This document shows, piece by piece, positions 34,531 through 45,048 of a stretch of 64,000 nucleotides of DNA. A program made the position numbers and the translations under genes. The DNA is from Telmatactis stephensoni (lineage: Eukaryota > Cnidaria > Anthozoa > Actiniaria > Isophelliidae). How positions within the stretch are numbered: position 1 is the first letter of the stretch; every line of letters starts with the position of its first letter. The notes beneath the pieces are model-generated. The model saw only the letters and a list, made by a program, of their open reading frames with translations. It ran no database searches and was not told the origin of the DNA. The DNA lies in NCBI GenBank assembly GCA_029948255.1, contig JALIZF010001612.1, positions 372,001 through 436,000 on the forward strand, in the 5' to 3' direction.

Positions 34531-36494
34531 AGGATTTGTTTTTATTTATTTATTTGGCATTGCACTGGGCTTGCTGACTTCGTTGGCAGTTTGCTGTCTT
34601 GAAATGGCTTGCCCTGCCACTTCTTCACATCATCATTATCATTCACACTATCATCTCATCATCATATACACACTTAAAATGTACATGTAGATACCTCTGC
34701 TGTTTCTGTGTCATTATCATTTCTCTAAATATATCTTCTTATCTCAGAAGACGTTTATTATGGTACATATATATTTTTATAAAGCTTGAACATGAGGGCT
34801 ACCTAGCAGGGGCAGGAGCCTTCTATCAACAAATATTAGCTTTCTAAAGCGTAGTTAAATTGATATTATCATAGTATATCTCAAACATATGATGTAGTTA
34901 TGTCAAATTTATGTAATGTCAAAAGGCTATAAATCACAGTTCATTATGGTACTATTATTATTCCTTCGTATTATTAGTTTAATACTAGTTAACCATATTA
35001 TAGTGAACTCAATTAGCCTCTTATCGTAATCTTGCTTGTGTGACAAGGCACTTAAAGAACTTATTATAAACAACTAGTTTAATTGGTTATACTGAGTTAT
35101 CAACACTAGTCCTTATATCTACTCGGCATTGTTATTTATCGATAACTGTAATAGCTGATTATGACATATTACTCAATTTATCTTTACTGTATGTTGTGGA
35201 CATGGTACTGGTTGCAGTTTGATTTTATTTCAGAAGCTATGCCTGGCCACCTGCAGTTCACCACAACGTCAATATCATGTCTACTCGGGATCAGAATGCC
35301 ATCCAGTTACACACTTGGGTGTAGTCCCTTCAAGTCTTCTGGTTACTAAGTTCTAGCAAGGACACACATGACATTGAACTCTTACATGTATATTTACATA
35401 TCTTCATATAAGTGTTGGCTAGGAGCCTGAAAACCCTAAAGGTGTCAGCTGTGCATGGTAGGGGGTACACGTTTCCCATTTTCCACAGGGTGGTTTTTGG
35501 GGTTGTTCCTGTCCGGCAAGCTGCAGTCCTGCTAACCATTTTAAAGTTTCACTACATATTCTGGGCAAGCTTTGTCACTGAATTGTATTACCTATATCAT
35601 TGCAAGCTTTAGTTTGCACAACTACACCTTCGCTTCTCTCTGAAACTTGGGCTGTAAGTAAGTGTGATACAGTTTTGGCAACCACAATTCCTATATTGAT
35701 ATCTTGAGAAATGGTCCACAATTTGTTGAAAATGTCAGGTTAACATTCCAATGTCAAATCAAACACAATCTATGGTGGCTTTGGTTGCTTGCTAAGGGTG
35801 GAAGGCCCTTATTAGCTTTAAGTCATGTATGTAGGTTAGAATATAATTTAGGTTAGTGTAATATTAGCAACTAATAAGCTGATGTATCATAAGCTTAGGT
35901 AGTTGGAAAGCAAACGCTCTTTTCCATTTGAATTTGCAAACATGCGTGTAACTTGTAATATCAAGCTTGTCATTGGTCAAAACTACTTGTCTTTAAGAAA
36001 CACTTACAGGAAAACTACCTAGCAGGGGCAGGAGTTTTTCTTTGAAATTGATAATTTATCATCAACGCAGTGCATAAAGTTGACTTTGCTTTGGTATATT
36101 TCAAGTTTTGATGGTTTGACTATAAATTATTAATCATAATTATGACTTTTTATAGAATATACAATGTGTTAGCTAAGTAACAGGACTTTTGTCTTTTCGA
36201 CTTTATACTTCTTATCGAAGTTTTGAGGTTACGTACCCCAACTATCTAATTTGTATTTCTTTGATTGCAATTTTTTTTTAATCTTTGTTCTCATGTGACT
36301 TTGGATTTGAGATGGCAAGCCAGAATAAGAGTGTACATTAGCAGGGGCAGGTGCACTTTTATTTTTGTCACTCTTTTTACTACTGTTTTGTACCCAACTT
36401 GAAGTTTACTATTATTATTGATTTTATTCCTTTTTGTGTGTGCTTGTGCTTTTCCTTTGGGCGGGGCTTGCATCATTACCCATGATGCATGTGG

Positions 36495-36739
36495 CGTTTT
36501 TGTGCCCTCACCTTTACTGGGGCAAGTCTAGATTTCGTACATCCGCATCATATTGTATTTTAACATGGTGTATTTTATGTTGGATGTTTTAATAAAGCGG
36601 CTGTGGGTCCCTTCGCCCACAGCCATAACACTCCAAACTCAGGTGTGTTGAGTTATTGACTTGCCCAGTAAACGAGCTTCAGGAAAAGCAGCAGCACATC
36701 TTAATAGTTTTGTGTGGCGCAGACAGGGGAAAACATAAA
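36495..36739 (+). repeat. Repeat B1 of the split-direct-repeat element
   Basis: Starts CGTTTTTGTGCCCTC and ends GGGGAAAACATAAA. It contains a canonical poly(A) signal AATAAA (36591) directly followed by a perfect 9-bp stem hairpin, GGCTGTGGG / CCCACAGCC (36599-36624). Confidence 0.85.
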
Positions 36740-36994
36740 TGGAATATTTGCGCGCAAATAGGATTTTTATGTTTTCTCTTGGCTGTATTTATTTGAGCAT
36801 TATTTAGAGGCATTATGTAATTGTGTAATCGTAGGTCTTTGTGTAGGAGCATTCATACATGTGAGGTCGGTATAGGGTACTGGAGTAGTGGCAATTTGAG
36901 TGACCCCCCACTGAGGACAGCACAACACGTGAGCTGTCAGGTGAAGTGATTCATTCTGGTCCTGACTTTACATAAGCTGGTAGCTTCAATTTTG
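36735..36994 (+). repeat. Repeat A2 of the split-direct-repeat element
   Basis: Near-identical copy of A1; joined to B1 through the shared ATAAA, which marks the probable recombination or circle junction. Confidence 0.85.
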
Positions 36995-37050
36995 CCCTCC
37001 TCCTCCCCATGCCTTCCTCGTCTTGTCTTGATGTATCCAACATCGTCTAT

Positions 37051-37295
37051 CGTTTTTGTGCCCTCACCTTTACTGGGGCAAGTCTAGATTTCGTACATCC
37101 GCATCATATCGTATTTTAACATGGTGTATTTTATGTTGGATGTTTTAATAAAGCGGCTGTGGGTCCCTTCGCCCACAGCCATAACACTCCAAACTCAGGT
37201 GTGTTGAGTTATTGCCTTGCCCAGTAAACGAGCTTCAGGAAAAGCAGCAGCACATCTTAATAGTTTTGTGTGGCGCAGACAGGGGAAAACATAAA
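37051..37295 (+). repeat. Repeat B2 of the split-direct-repeat element
   Basis: Same length (245 bp) as B1 and nearly identical, including the AATAAA and the GGCTGTGGG hairpin (37155-37180). It ends the element. Confidence 0.85.
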
Positions 37296-37685
37296 AATTG
37301 TATAATTGCCAAACTTGATTGTTTTCCTGGCCAATTTTCATCATATTTAGTGGAGCTCAATGCCGTTAGAGTTGAGTGTATGATGTCAGCAAAGTTTCAG
37401 AACTAATGGACATTTGTTTGTGATATACCTTTGGCTGGTTTGCTGGGAGTGACAGTAGTGTTTAAGATCAGAAACATACCTGGTAAGTAAGGATGAAGTG
37501 ATGCTGTTATTCTTTGGGATAATCCCGATAACCATAGCTCATAGCCTTCTGACGCCTTCACTGCCCCAGGTTTGGGATGGGGCACAACACAATCGGTAAC
37601 ATCAAGAAACCCATGCAAAGAGTTTTTCCTTCTGTGTTTGGATGTTTTAAATCGTAATGCTTGTTCAAAGATTGAAGGGTTTTAA
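37296..37685. other. Spacer before the LINE, no gene recognised
   Basis: Probably a mixture of host flank and the 5' truncated end of the next LINE. A minus-strand frame at 37403-37618 ends in a possible splice donor (CCAGGTATG) but has no recognisable domain. Confidence 0.35.
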
Positions 37686-38735
37686 ATGATTTGGGTTAAC
37701 CAAAGTACAACTAACTCTCATTCGTCTTCACTTCGATGCTTCTTTCAGAACGCCCGCAGCATCAAATCTAGTATCAAGCTAAGCGAATTTCAAGACAACA
37801 TTTGTTCTAATCAATTTGATATCGTTGCCCTTTGTGAGACCTGGCTCACGGAGGAAATTTCTGACTCAGAGATTTTGCCTTGGGGCTATGATGTTTATCG
37901 CTGCGATCGTTGCAACGTTGGTGGTAATTCCTTGCCTGAACGTGGTGGTGGTGTAAACCTAAACTTGCCTGACATTGAATGCTCCGCTATTGAAATAAAC
38001 ACTAACAACAGTGGTAAAGTTCTCCTGGCGGTATTCTATCGCCCTCCCAACGCCAACTCAACTTGGATTCACAGTTTTATTAGAATGTTAAACAACTGCA
38101 CCTATCGCAAACTTATCCTTCTTGGTGATTTCAACTTTCCCTCAATTACGTGGATCGAAGGATCAGGTTTCTGCGACTCTACTGACTCTGCTCTGTTTTC
38201 ATTTTGTGAATCCCTCAGCGATAGCAATTTATTCCAGTTGATTGACTTGCCTACTCGTGGAGAGAACTGTCTTGACCTTCTACTCACAACTATTGTTGAA
38301 GGTGTTGCCAACATCGAAGTCACTGGTTGTAAAGGCGTTGCTTTGTCCTCAGATCACAATGCAATTACGTTCGATTTGCATTTTGCTGCGCAAATAAAGA
38401 ACTTTAACAACCAGCCATCGTATAACTTCAAAAAGGCAGACTTTGATGGTTTACGTTCCTCGTTACAAACCGATCCTCTTGAACATCTGTTATTACCCGA
38501 AACCGCAAGCATCGAGGAAACTTGGCTGTCGTGGAAAAATGCTTTTATTAACAGAATAGAGACTTTTATCCCAAAAAGAAAACCTCGTAAATTCCTTACA
38601 CCTCCTTGGATTGACGGAGAAGCATTACATGCAATTCGTAAAAAAAAAACTACACCAGGAAAAAAGCTAATCAAAAAGATAGCTCTTCTCTATGGGACAA
38701 GTTTCGCCAACTACGTAAAGAAGTCAAATACATGA
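37686..38735 (+). pseudogene. LINE endonuclease (APE-type), frameshifted at its C-terminal end
   Basis: The endonuclease nicks target DNA for target-primed reverse transcription. The motifs seen in order are FFQNARSIKS (start of the fold), IVALCETWL (metal-binding Glu), VFYRPPN, LILLGDFNFPSITW (catalytic Asp/Asn) and ALSSDHNAITFD (catalytic Asp/His). The true frame shifts at a run of nine A at about 38641-38649: downstream, the frame giving SSLWDKFRQLRKEVKYM continues into the reverse-transcriptase frame. Endonuclease and reverse transcriptase were therefore one polyprotein that lost its frame. Confidence 0.8.
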
Positions 38736-40639
38736 TAAGATCTAAGCGAAATACGTACCTTCAAGAGATCTCAGATTCTTGTCATTCCAATCCAAGTCGT
38801 TTTTGGAACTATTTCAACCGATTGAGAAAGCGTTCTTCCATCCCTGATTCTGTTGAACTTGAAAACAATACCTTCTCAAGTCCTGCAGCCAAAGCTGAAG
38901 CCTTTAATTCATATTTTTCATCTGTCTTTAACACTGATGTGCTTCTTCCAAGCAACCTTTCTACTCACCCCTTCACAAAGAACACGATTTCATCCATTTC
39001 TGTCTCAAAGAATGATGTTATGGCTGACCTTCAAAAATTAGACCCAAACAAGTCTCCTGGCCCCGATGGTATACATCCAAAGATTCTAAAGGAATGTGCT
39101 AATGAGCTCGCTCCTTCCTTGTGTGCTCTCTTCAATCGCAGTTTAAAGTCTGGGTTGCTTCCTCTTGACTGGAAGTGCACCAACGTAACTCCTGTATTCA
39201 AAAAAGGGGCAAAATCTGACATCTCTAATTATCGTCAAATTTCGCTTCTATCAGTCGTCAGCAAGCTGTGTGAACGTTGTATACTTAAAAAACTGCTACC
39301 TAAGCTGATCCACCTGCTCTCCTCTGTGCAACATGGCTTTATTAAAGGTAGATCGTGCGTAACACAACTTCTGTCAGTACTCCATGAATTTGGTGCCTCG
39401 CTCGACGCTGGTAAAGAACTTGACATTATCTACTTGGATTTCAGTAAAGCCTTTGATTCTGTCCCTCATCGTAGACTACTGCACAAGCTGACCTTATATG
39501 GTATTGAGGGTCCTCTGCACTCATGGTTCAAAGACTATCTCACGTCAAGGTCTCAACGTGTACATGTTGATGGTGCGTTCTCCTCGTGGGCTCTCCTCGT
39601 GATATCCGGCGTCCCACAGGGCAGTCTGCTTGGTCCCTTCCTCTTCTTGCTATACGTCAACGATCTGCCTGACGTCGTCAACAGTGACACTACCATTGCC
39701 CTCTTTGCCGACGATGCTAAATGTTCACGTGTGATTTCCAGTCTGAATGACTGTGAGACATTACAAACTGATTTGAACTGTCTTTATGACTGGACTGTCC
39801 TTTGGGGCTTATCATTTAATGCTAAGAAATGTGAGGTGTTAAGAGTCTCAAGGAAACGCTCTAGTACTATTCCTCCTCTTGCAGTCAGACCCTACACTAT
39901 TGGTAGCAACTCACTCTCTGTGACTGACTCGGAAAAAGATCTTGGTGTCACAGTGAGTAGCAATCTCACGTGGAGTTTGCATATCTCTTTTGTAGTAGCC
40001 AAAGCAAACAGAATGCTTGGGTTCCTTCGGAGGCATTGTGCTTCTAATGGTCTAGGGTCTGATCGCCGAAGATTGTTATATTTAACTTTCGTGCGCGCCC
40101 ATTTAGGCTATGCTAGTGAAGTCTGGGCTCCTCAATCGTGCATTTCTGACATAAAAACTATTGAAAGTGTTCAACGGCGAGCAACTAGATTTATTCTTAA
40201 CTGCAGCTCTGATGTAAATCGTAGGCCCAGTTATAAGTCTAGGCTTATTTCTCTAAATCTTTTGCCATTGTCATACTGGTTTGAATGTCGGGATCTAATT
40301 TTCTTATTTAAATGTATCAATGGGTCGTATAATTTTCCTACAAGTTTATATTTTGCCTTTAACGCAGGCCGTACCAGAAGCTCTGCTAATTTGTCATTAC
40401 GCCCTATGCATTCCTTTCGTACTAATTTATATAGGGATTCTTTCTTTAATCGAATAGTCATACTTTGGAATAGCCTGCCTATTAGTGTAAGACAACAGTC
40501 AACTTACTCCACGTTTAAGACCAAACTTTATGAATACTACTTTAAGAAATTAGATAGTGACTTTGATATTGCTAGAACTCGTACCTGGAAATCGATTTGT
40601 CCACGATGCAGATCAGTCAACAGGCCTCAGTGCTGTTGA
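38732..40639 (+). pseudogene. LINE reverse transcriptase
   Basis: A 635-residue open frame continues the polyprotein after a frameshift. The reverse-transcriptase motifs are complete: SPGPDGIHPKILKE, HGFIKGRSCVTQL, YLDFSKAFDSVPH (motif A Asp), SGVPQGSLLGPFLFL (motif B) and IALFADDAK (motif C with F-A-D-D), followed by GLSFNAKKCEVL and LGVTVSSNLTW of the thumb. The C-terminal part (RLISLNLLPLSYWFECRD) is typical of CR1/Jockey relatives. The catalytic domain looks intact, so the copy is young, but without the endonuclease in frame it cannot act alone. Confidence 0.85.
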
Positions 40640-41009
40640 CTGTCACTTGAATTCTCTTAGGACCGCTTAATTGTTCATCAAACTACTAGTGGTCTCCTTA
40701 AGCCTTGTCCTTACCCTCCATCGTTCCCTTCTTGTCGTATCCCTCCCCTTACATTGGCTTATGGAGGCCGCTACTAGTATTAATATATATATATTTTTTT
40801 TATAAGTGTTTTATGTATGTCAATTATTATTTTTTTCTTGTTCGTTGTTGGGGGCAACCTTGCCGGGACCCTTTGAGTCCGTTAGTTGCTCCCTCACTTA
40901 GTTTCAAATGTGTTATGATGTAGTCGTGTCTTATCAGTTCCTTTTTGTCTCTCTCTTGTTATTGTAAACTCGCAAACTAGTGGAAGCTTCTAAAAAAAAA
41001 AAAAAAAAA

Positions 41010-41502
41010 TTACAGTTGGTGTGAAATGAAGCCATATCTATCGCTTGATATCGGACTCCGAAGCACATGTACAGCGGTGAATGTGTCACAATCGTTTCAG
41101 TAAAATGATCGCATCTGGAATAATCTCCATTTACCATTTGTAGAAATAATATTTTATGACTGTCCTTGTACTGTAAAGAGTAAACTGACACACCATTTTT
41201 AAATTAAACAAGGTACCATGAATAGAACTAAGTAAACTTAGTTGAATTCCCTTCCAACAAAGTCATTAATATTCCAATCACTAATAAGTACACAACAGCA
41301 TCAACCTTTAAATGTCACATGGTCACGCTGTCACTCTATGATGCAAGTTGTTGGTTCATGCATAATAGAGACTGCAGAGGTATTAGTTCAGCCATTCAAC
41401 GAGTAGTATTATCCGCCTGCTATTCAGTAGCGTTTTTCATCTGGTTGTGATTGAATGAAATTTCAATGTAGATCTAGGATGTTTGCTTTTACAAATGTGC
41501 AT
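41010..41502. other. Non-coding spacer
   Basis: No gene or clear repeat is seen between the LINE poly(A) tract and the SAP-like frame. Confidence 0.4.
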
Positions 41503-41898
41503 TTAGAACTGTTTTCTTGAACGATCAATTTTAAACATTAGGTGTGTTTTCTGGTATTGGCCTTTTCCACCTGCATATTTAGCTTGCTGATAGTCTCGAA
41601 TAGTGTTTTCGTTAACCATAGGGACGTTTAGATCATCATTTTTTCCAATCACTTTCCAATTGGCAGATGCTGGAGGAACTTCCGAGGCTTCCATTGAGGT
41701 AGAAAATTTATACGTTTGAGTGATGCGTAGTACTTTCTTCTCAAATAGTTCAGAAGATTCCCCTAAAGGAGCTAACCTATCGACGAGTTCTTCCTTTTCT
41801 CTGGTAACCTTTAACCCTAGTTCCTTGCAATAATTCTTCAAACTTTCTTTATCAAGTGATGGCCAGGTTTCTGGGGATATATCCCTTTTAATTGTCAC
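41503..41898 (-). CDS. SAP-domain-like protein fragment
   Basis: The frame encodes about 130 residues. Residues 11-43 (ETWPSLDKESLKNYCKELGL then TREKEELVDRL) match the SAP pattern of two helices with a conserved Gly and Leu spacing, a motif that binds AT-rich DNA and occurs in nuclear and chromatin proteins. The rest (SANWKVIGKNDDLNVPMV; YQKTHLMFKIDRSR) is not recognised. The apparent start is not ATG, so this is probably one exon or a 5' truncated gene. An ATG with a short different frame lies upstream at about 41950 and could be a first exon, but I cannot join them. No transposon motif is seen in it. Confidence 0.45.
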   Translation of the reverse strand: MTIKRDISPETWPSLDKESLKNYCKELGLKVTREKEELVDRLAPLGESSELFEKKVLRITQTYKFSTSMEASEVPPASANWKVIGKNDDLNVPMVNENTIRDYQQAKYAGGKGQYQKTHLMFKIDRSRKQF

Positions 41899-42672
41899 AA
41901 ACGAAAAGAGACTTTTGATTCGCGAGTTTTCGAATCGCTTGCCACCATTTTGAATCCGGAATACAAAGTCCGGAAAAATCCAGTAATGCCAGTCCCCTGC
42001 GCACCATGAAATTAGGGAATTGATACATATTTATCCACAGAAATACCAACCAAATATCAACCAACAAATTGAAATTAATATATTAGTACTTATTATATGG
42101 CTAGATAATTTCCTGAATTCTGATTGGCTAACGCATGGTCTGTATTTTGCCATATCAGGACCGCTGTCCCGGATGAAAAGAAAAGTTTGGCAATTGATTG
42201 GCAGGATTTCTCAAAGCCATATAATAAATGTTATTAACCTCGTTTGCTCGGTTAATAACCCTTTAATATTGAAATACCAACTTTGAATACAATGTAGATT
42301 GCAATCAATATATCCATGAGACACTAATTACTAAATATTGAAATTAAAAAGTGGTTAATTAACAATAGAAAAACTATAGAATTATCATGAAATGGTATTG
42401 TATTTGGCAAAATAGTATCATTTAGTATTTGGTGAATATTTTTTTTCATGGACACACTGTTTGCATTCCACATTCAGGTTGGGACAGTGGTTATGTGCTG
42501 GTTATATATAGTAAAAAAATATTTCGATAACTAAAGATCACCATATAACTGATGGGATACAGACTTAAAGGAGCAATCCCCTTCTCCACCGACATCTAGA
42601 GGTCTTAAACCATGTCTGAGTAGTCTATAATTAAACAGCAAGGTAGATCTTTGCCAAACTATCGAGGTCAAT
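41899..42672. other. Non-coding spacer with a possible small MITE
   Basis: At about 42090-42230 the ends TATTATATGGCT and AGCCATATAATA form a 12-bp inverted repeat around 115 bp with no frame, suggesting a short MITE. The rest holds nothing I can support. AAT at 42670-42672 is the left target duplication of the next element. Confidence 0.45.
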
Positions 42673-42829
42673 AGAGCTTTTCCGCACTATGACCTTACAA
42701 ATATAAAATATCAATTCATGACCTTATGTATGCAAATGAAGGGCTTCTTGTGGCTAAAATAAATATTTTCTTGCAAAAGCTTTCGCGAATACCGATTTTT
42801 TTATTTATTACGCGCTCGTAATTTCTTCA

Positions 42830-43063
42830 TGAACTAGAAATAATGGAAAGTTAAAGTGCTTAGAAATGAGGTTATTCCGGGCAAAAACCCTTGGAAATAA
42901 ATTAGGAAAAAATAATTTCCGACCTCGCTGGGAAATTAATTTTTTCGAATTTATTTCCAAGGGTTTTTCGCCCGGAATAACCTCATTTCTAAGCAATTTA
43001 ACTTTCCATTATTTCTAGTTCATGTATTTCATAGTGCTACGCGGTCCACATATTCATATAGTT
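42830..43063. mobile_element. Foldback insertion with 15-bp flanking duplication
   Basis: A ~75-bp stem starts TGAACTAGAAATAATGG and its complement ends CCATTATTTCTAGTTCA; the stems include GAGGTTATTCCGGGC and AACCCTTGGAAATAAAT with their inverse. CTCGTAATTTCTTCA flanks the insert at 42815-42829 and 43064-43078. An unpaired ~38-bp tail (CATAGTGCTACGCGGTCCAC) follows the right stem. Confidence 0.7.
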
Positions 43064-43201
43064 CTCGTAATTTCTTCAAATATTTTCAAAGAGGGAAATT
43101 CGGCGCTCCAATGTATTTGTTTTGGGCGGAGGGAGGGGGACTGAGGAAAAAACACAAAAAAAGTAAACGTATATCAACCTTTATTTTCTCATATCAGGAA
43201 A

Positions 43202-43862
43202 TTACATATCATCAAGTTTACGATTAAGTTTGATCATAACATTGTTCATTATGTCCATGCTGGCCATAGCCTGTTGGCACATTTTCTGGTGAGCTTCTTG
43301 TGCATCAGCAGTCATATCTCTCAAAGATATTTTTTCGGGGGAAGAGTTTGAGTTTCGTCTTCATCATCTTCACTAGACTTGTCGTTGGAGTCTTGAAAAT
43401 GGCCCATTTTATCTTCTTTTCTCTGCAAAGGTGTACGCTTATGAGCATATCACATGTGGCGCTGACTATCGGCCACGTTGTTCTACGCATCGTTTACAAC
43501 TCCTGGCATCTTCACCTGCGAACTTGCTTCCTTGAGAGCTTCGTTGACATTTCTTTTCATCCTTCTTTTGACTTTCTCTTTTTCTCCATTGAGGTAATAC
43601 TTTTCAACATTATGTTTGACGAAGTGTACAAAATCGTCCCAGCCCTGGCCTATCTTTGCATTGTATGCGTCCAAAATCACTTTTTTTTTTCGTGTTCGGT
43701 CACTCTTATTTTCATACGCTCGTTCTTTTCCTTGCTCTGCTGAAGTTTTAAGTCTTTTTCTGTATCAGAAGGCACATCGAAAGGCCTCCAAATATGGACA
43801 ATTTTTGTGCTTCGCCTCCGCGTTTCAGCGAGTTTGGTGAAGAGAGGAACAGAGTAGCGCAA
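43202..43862 (-). pseudogene. Harbinger accessory protein (Myb/trihelix-like), decayed
   Basis: Minus-strand segments in different frames make up one degraded gene. They are an N-terminal basic part (RMKIRVTEHEKKK), a segment ILDAYNAKIGQGWDDFVHF with the pattern of a DNA-binding accessory protein and a basic stretch KEKVKRRMKRNVNEAL, an acidic part (SSEDDEDETQTLPPKK), and a C-terminal helix ending MIKLNRKLDDM with a stop at 43202. Harbinger accessory proteins bring the nuclease to the nucleus and to the element ends. Position and opposite orientation to the nuclease fit that role. Frameshifts make it a pseudogene. Confidence 0.5.
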
Positions 43863-43895
43863 TGAGATGATGTTGCTCCATTTTATATTGAAGAG

Positions 43896-44919
43896 GTGGC
43901 AGTAGTTGAGCGTGCTAAGATTCGAGAATTAGCCAAAATATTTTCTGTATACTTTCTTGTTCTTGAAATTAACAAGTTTTGTTTTGAAATTCACAATATT
44001 TCTACCATTTTGCATGTTTTGTGTGTGGGTGCTGAAGCAACAATAGGGCTTATTGTACAGTTGTGCGTGCTAAAATGCGCACACTTTCAGAATCTTTTTT
44101 GTTCTCTTTTTGTCTTAAACATAACAACATCTGTATATTTGCGACGACAGAGAAATGGTATTCAGATTATAGAAGAGGCTATTCATCTGAGTATCATGGA
44201 CAGAGAAAGGATTCATGTTTTGTCATTAATCAGTTTGGTTGTACAACAGATGATACGCTGTATCACGATTATACATGCTCCGCCCTATGTGCCTTTGGTC
44301 TTAAGACAGGACTATATGCAATTTATAGGCATTTGTTTTCAATTTCTAGGACAAATAGTTGTTTTGGTAACATCGTTGGCACCTCCAACCTATACACAGC
44401 TAAGTTTGAGAGATCGGTTGTTGCCAAACTTTCATGGACATCGTTTTGATGGGCGTGACGTATTTCGAATGATTTGTCAGCAGCGCTACCTATTCTGGTT
44501 AAACACCGGTGAAACTCCCGAGTCGTTCATGCAAATGGTGAATAATGTAGCTCCGCACCTCAATGCAATAACACGACATGGACATTTACGACGTCGAGTG
44601 TCAAGATTCAAGCTAGACATTGCCAACAGGGTTTTATTGTTATTAATATGGTTGCGGAAATACCCGCATCTTGACACTCTTTCTTTGATGTTTGATGTCA
44701 GTCCTCAGACTGTTTCTGCACTGATCTTCCAAGGTATAATTGTTTTATGGCGCCATTTTCATTCACAAATTACGTGGCCTACTAACCGAGAGTGGAATTC
44801 CATGAGAAATACTTGGCCCGAATTTCCTAATGCAGTAGGGTGTATAGATGTCACACCACACGAAATCTACACTCCATCCACTGAACCACAGAGGAACTTT
44901 TACAGCGGTCACAGACATT
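43896..44919 (+). pseudogene. Outer Harbinger nuclease, 5' part (disrupted by insertion)
   Basis: The frame encodes the N-terminal hydrophobic part and helical segments of a HARBI1-like nuclease: LSLRDRLLPNFHGHRFD, FRMICQQRYLFWLNTG, LSLMFDVSPQTVSALIF (helix-turn-helix-like) and the first catalytic Asp in AVGCIDVTPHEIYTP. It is cut after GHRH(W/Y) by the inner Harbinger. The remainder resumes at 48451. The gene is therefore split by 3.5 kb of foreign DNA. Confidence 0.8.
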
Positions 44920-45048
44920 GGCTGTGGTCACACTGAGACATTTAACTGAGGTTAAACATACTTTAGATGACGTAATGCAAAGTTTAGTTAACGTCACGTT
45001 TATATAACTGAATCAAACCAAGGTCACACTGAGTATTTTGGAAGTAAG

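Larger units (their letters stand above)
32726..36494. other. Internal region of the split-direct-repeat element, non-coding
   Basis: No retroelement protein motif is found in any frame. Contents are a TTA/GTT microsatellite (about 34008-34065), a tandem minisatellite (34310-34530), a short direct repeat (34142-34220), and three copies of AGCAGGGGCAGG (near 34806, 36021 and 36339). Remaining sequence is AT-rich without feature. Confidence 0.55.
32465..37295 (+). mobile_element. Non-autonomous element with split direct repeats (Ngaro/PAT-like, DIRS order)
   Basis: The repeat order is A1 (32465-32725), about 3.8 kb internal, B1 (36495-36739), A2 (36735-36994), a 56-bp spacer, B2 (37051-37295). 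B1 runs straight into A2 through the shared ATAAA. This A1-B1-A2-B2 pattern is the split direct repeat signature of Ngaro and PAT retroelements, which move with a tyrosine recombinase. No reverse transcriptase, RNase H, methyltransferase or recombinase is encoded between A1 and B1, so the copy depends on others. The copies are almost identical (A1 and A2 differ mainly in a C run), implying recent insertion. The alternative is a tandemly duplicated 561-bp unit with a 3.8-kb insertion in one copy. Confidence 0.7.
37650..41009 (+). mobile_element. CR1/Jockey-group non-LTR retrotransposon (LINE), 5' truncated
   Basis: It has an apurinic-type endonuclease followed by reverse transcriptase on the plus strand and an 18-bp poly(A) tract (40992-41009). 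No ORF1 is visible, so it is probably 5' truncated; the exact 5' border is uncertain. One frameshift separates the two enzyme halves. Target duplications were not resolved. Confidence 0.75.

Noticed and set aside
33987..34690. Tyrosine/cysteine-rich and TCEVTPSR-repeat proteins
   Set aside because: Produced by the TTA/GTT microsatellite and the minisatellite. Three frames are open at once, which indicates repeat structure and not coding.
32465..37295. Ordinary LTR retrotransposon
   Set aside because: The repeats are not two whole copies at the ends; they are split as A1 and B1-A2-B2, and no gag-pol or clear primer-binding and polypurine tract pairing is present.
43300..43743. 147-residue plus-strand hydrophobic open frame
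   Set aside because: It is antisense to the decayed Harbinger accessory gene, whose helices and basic runs are recognisable on the minus strand.
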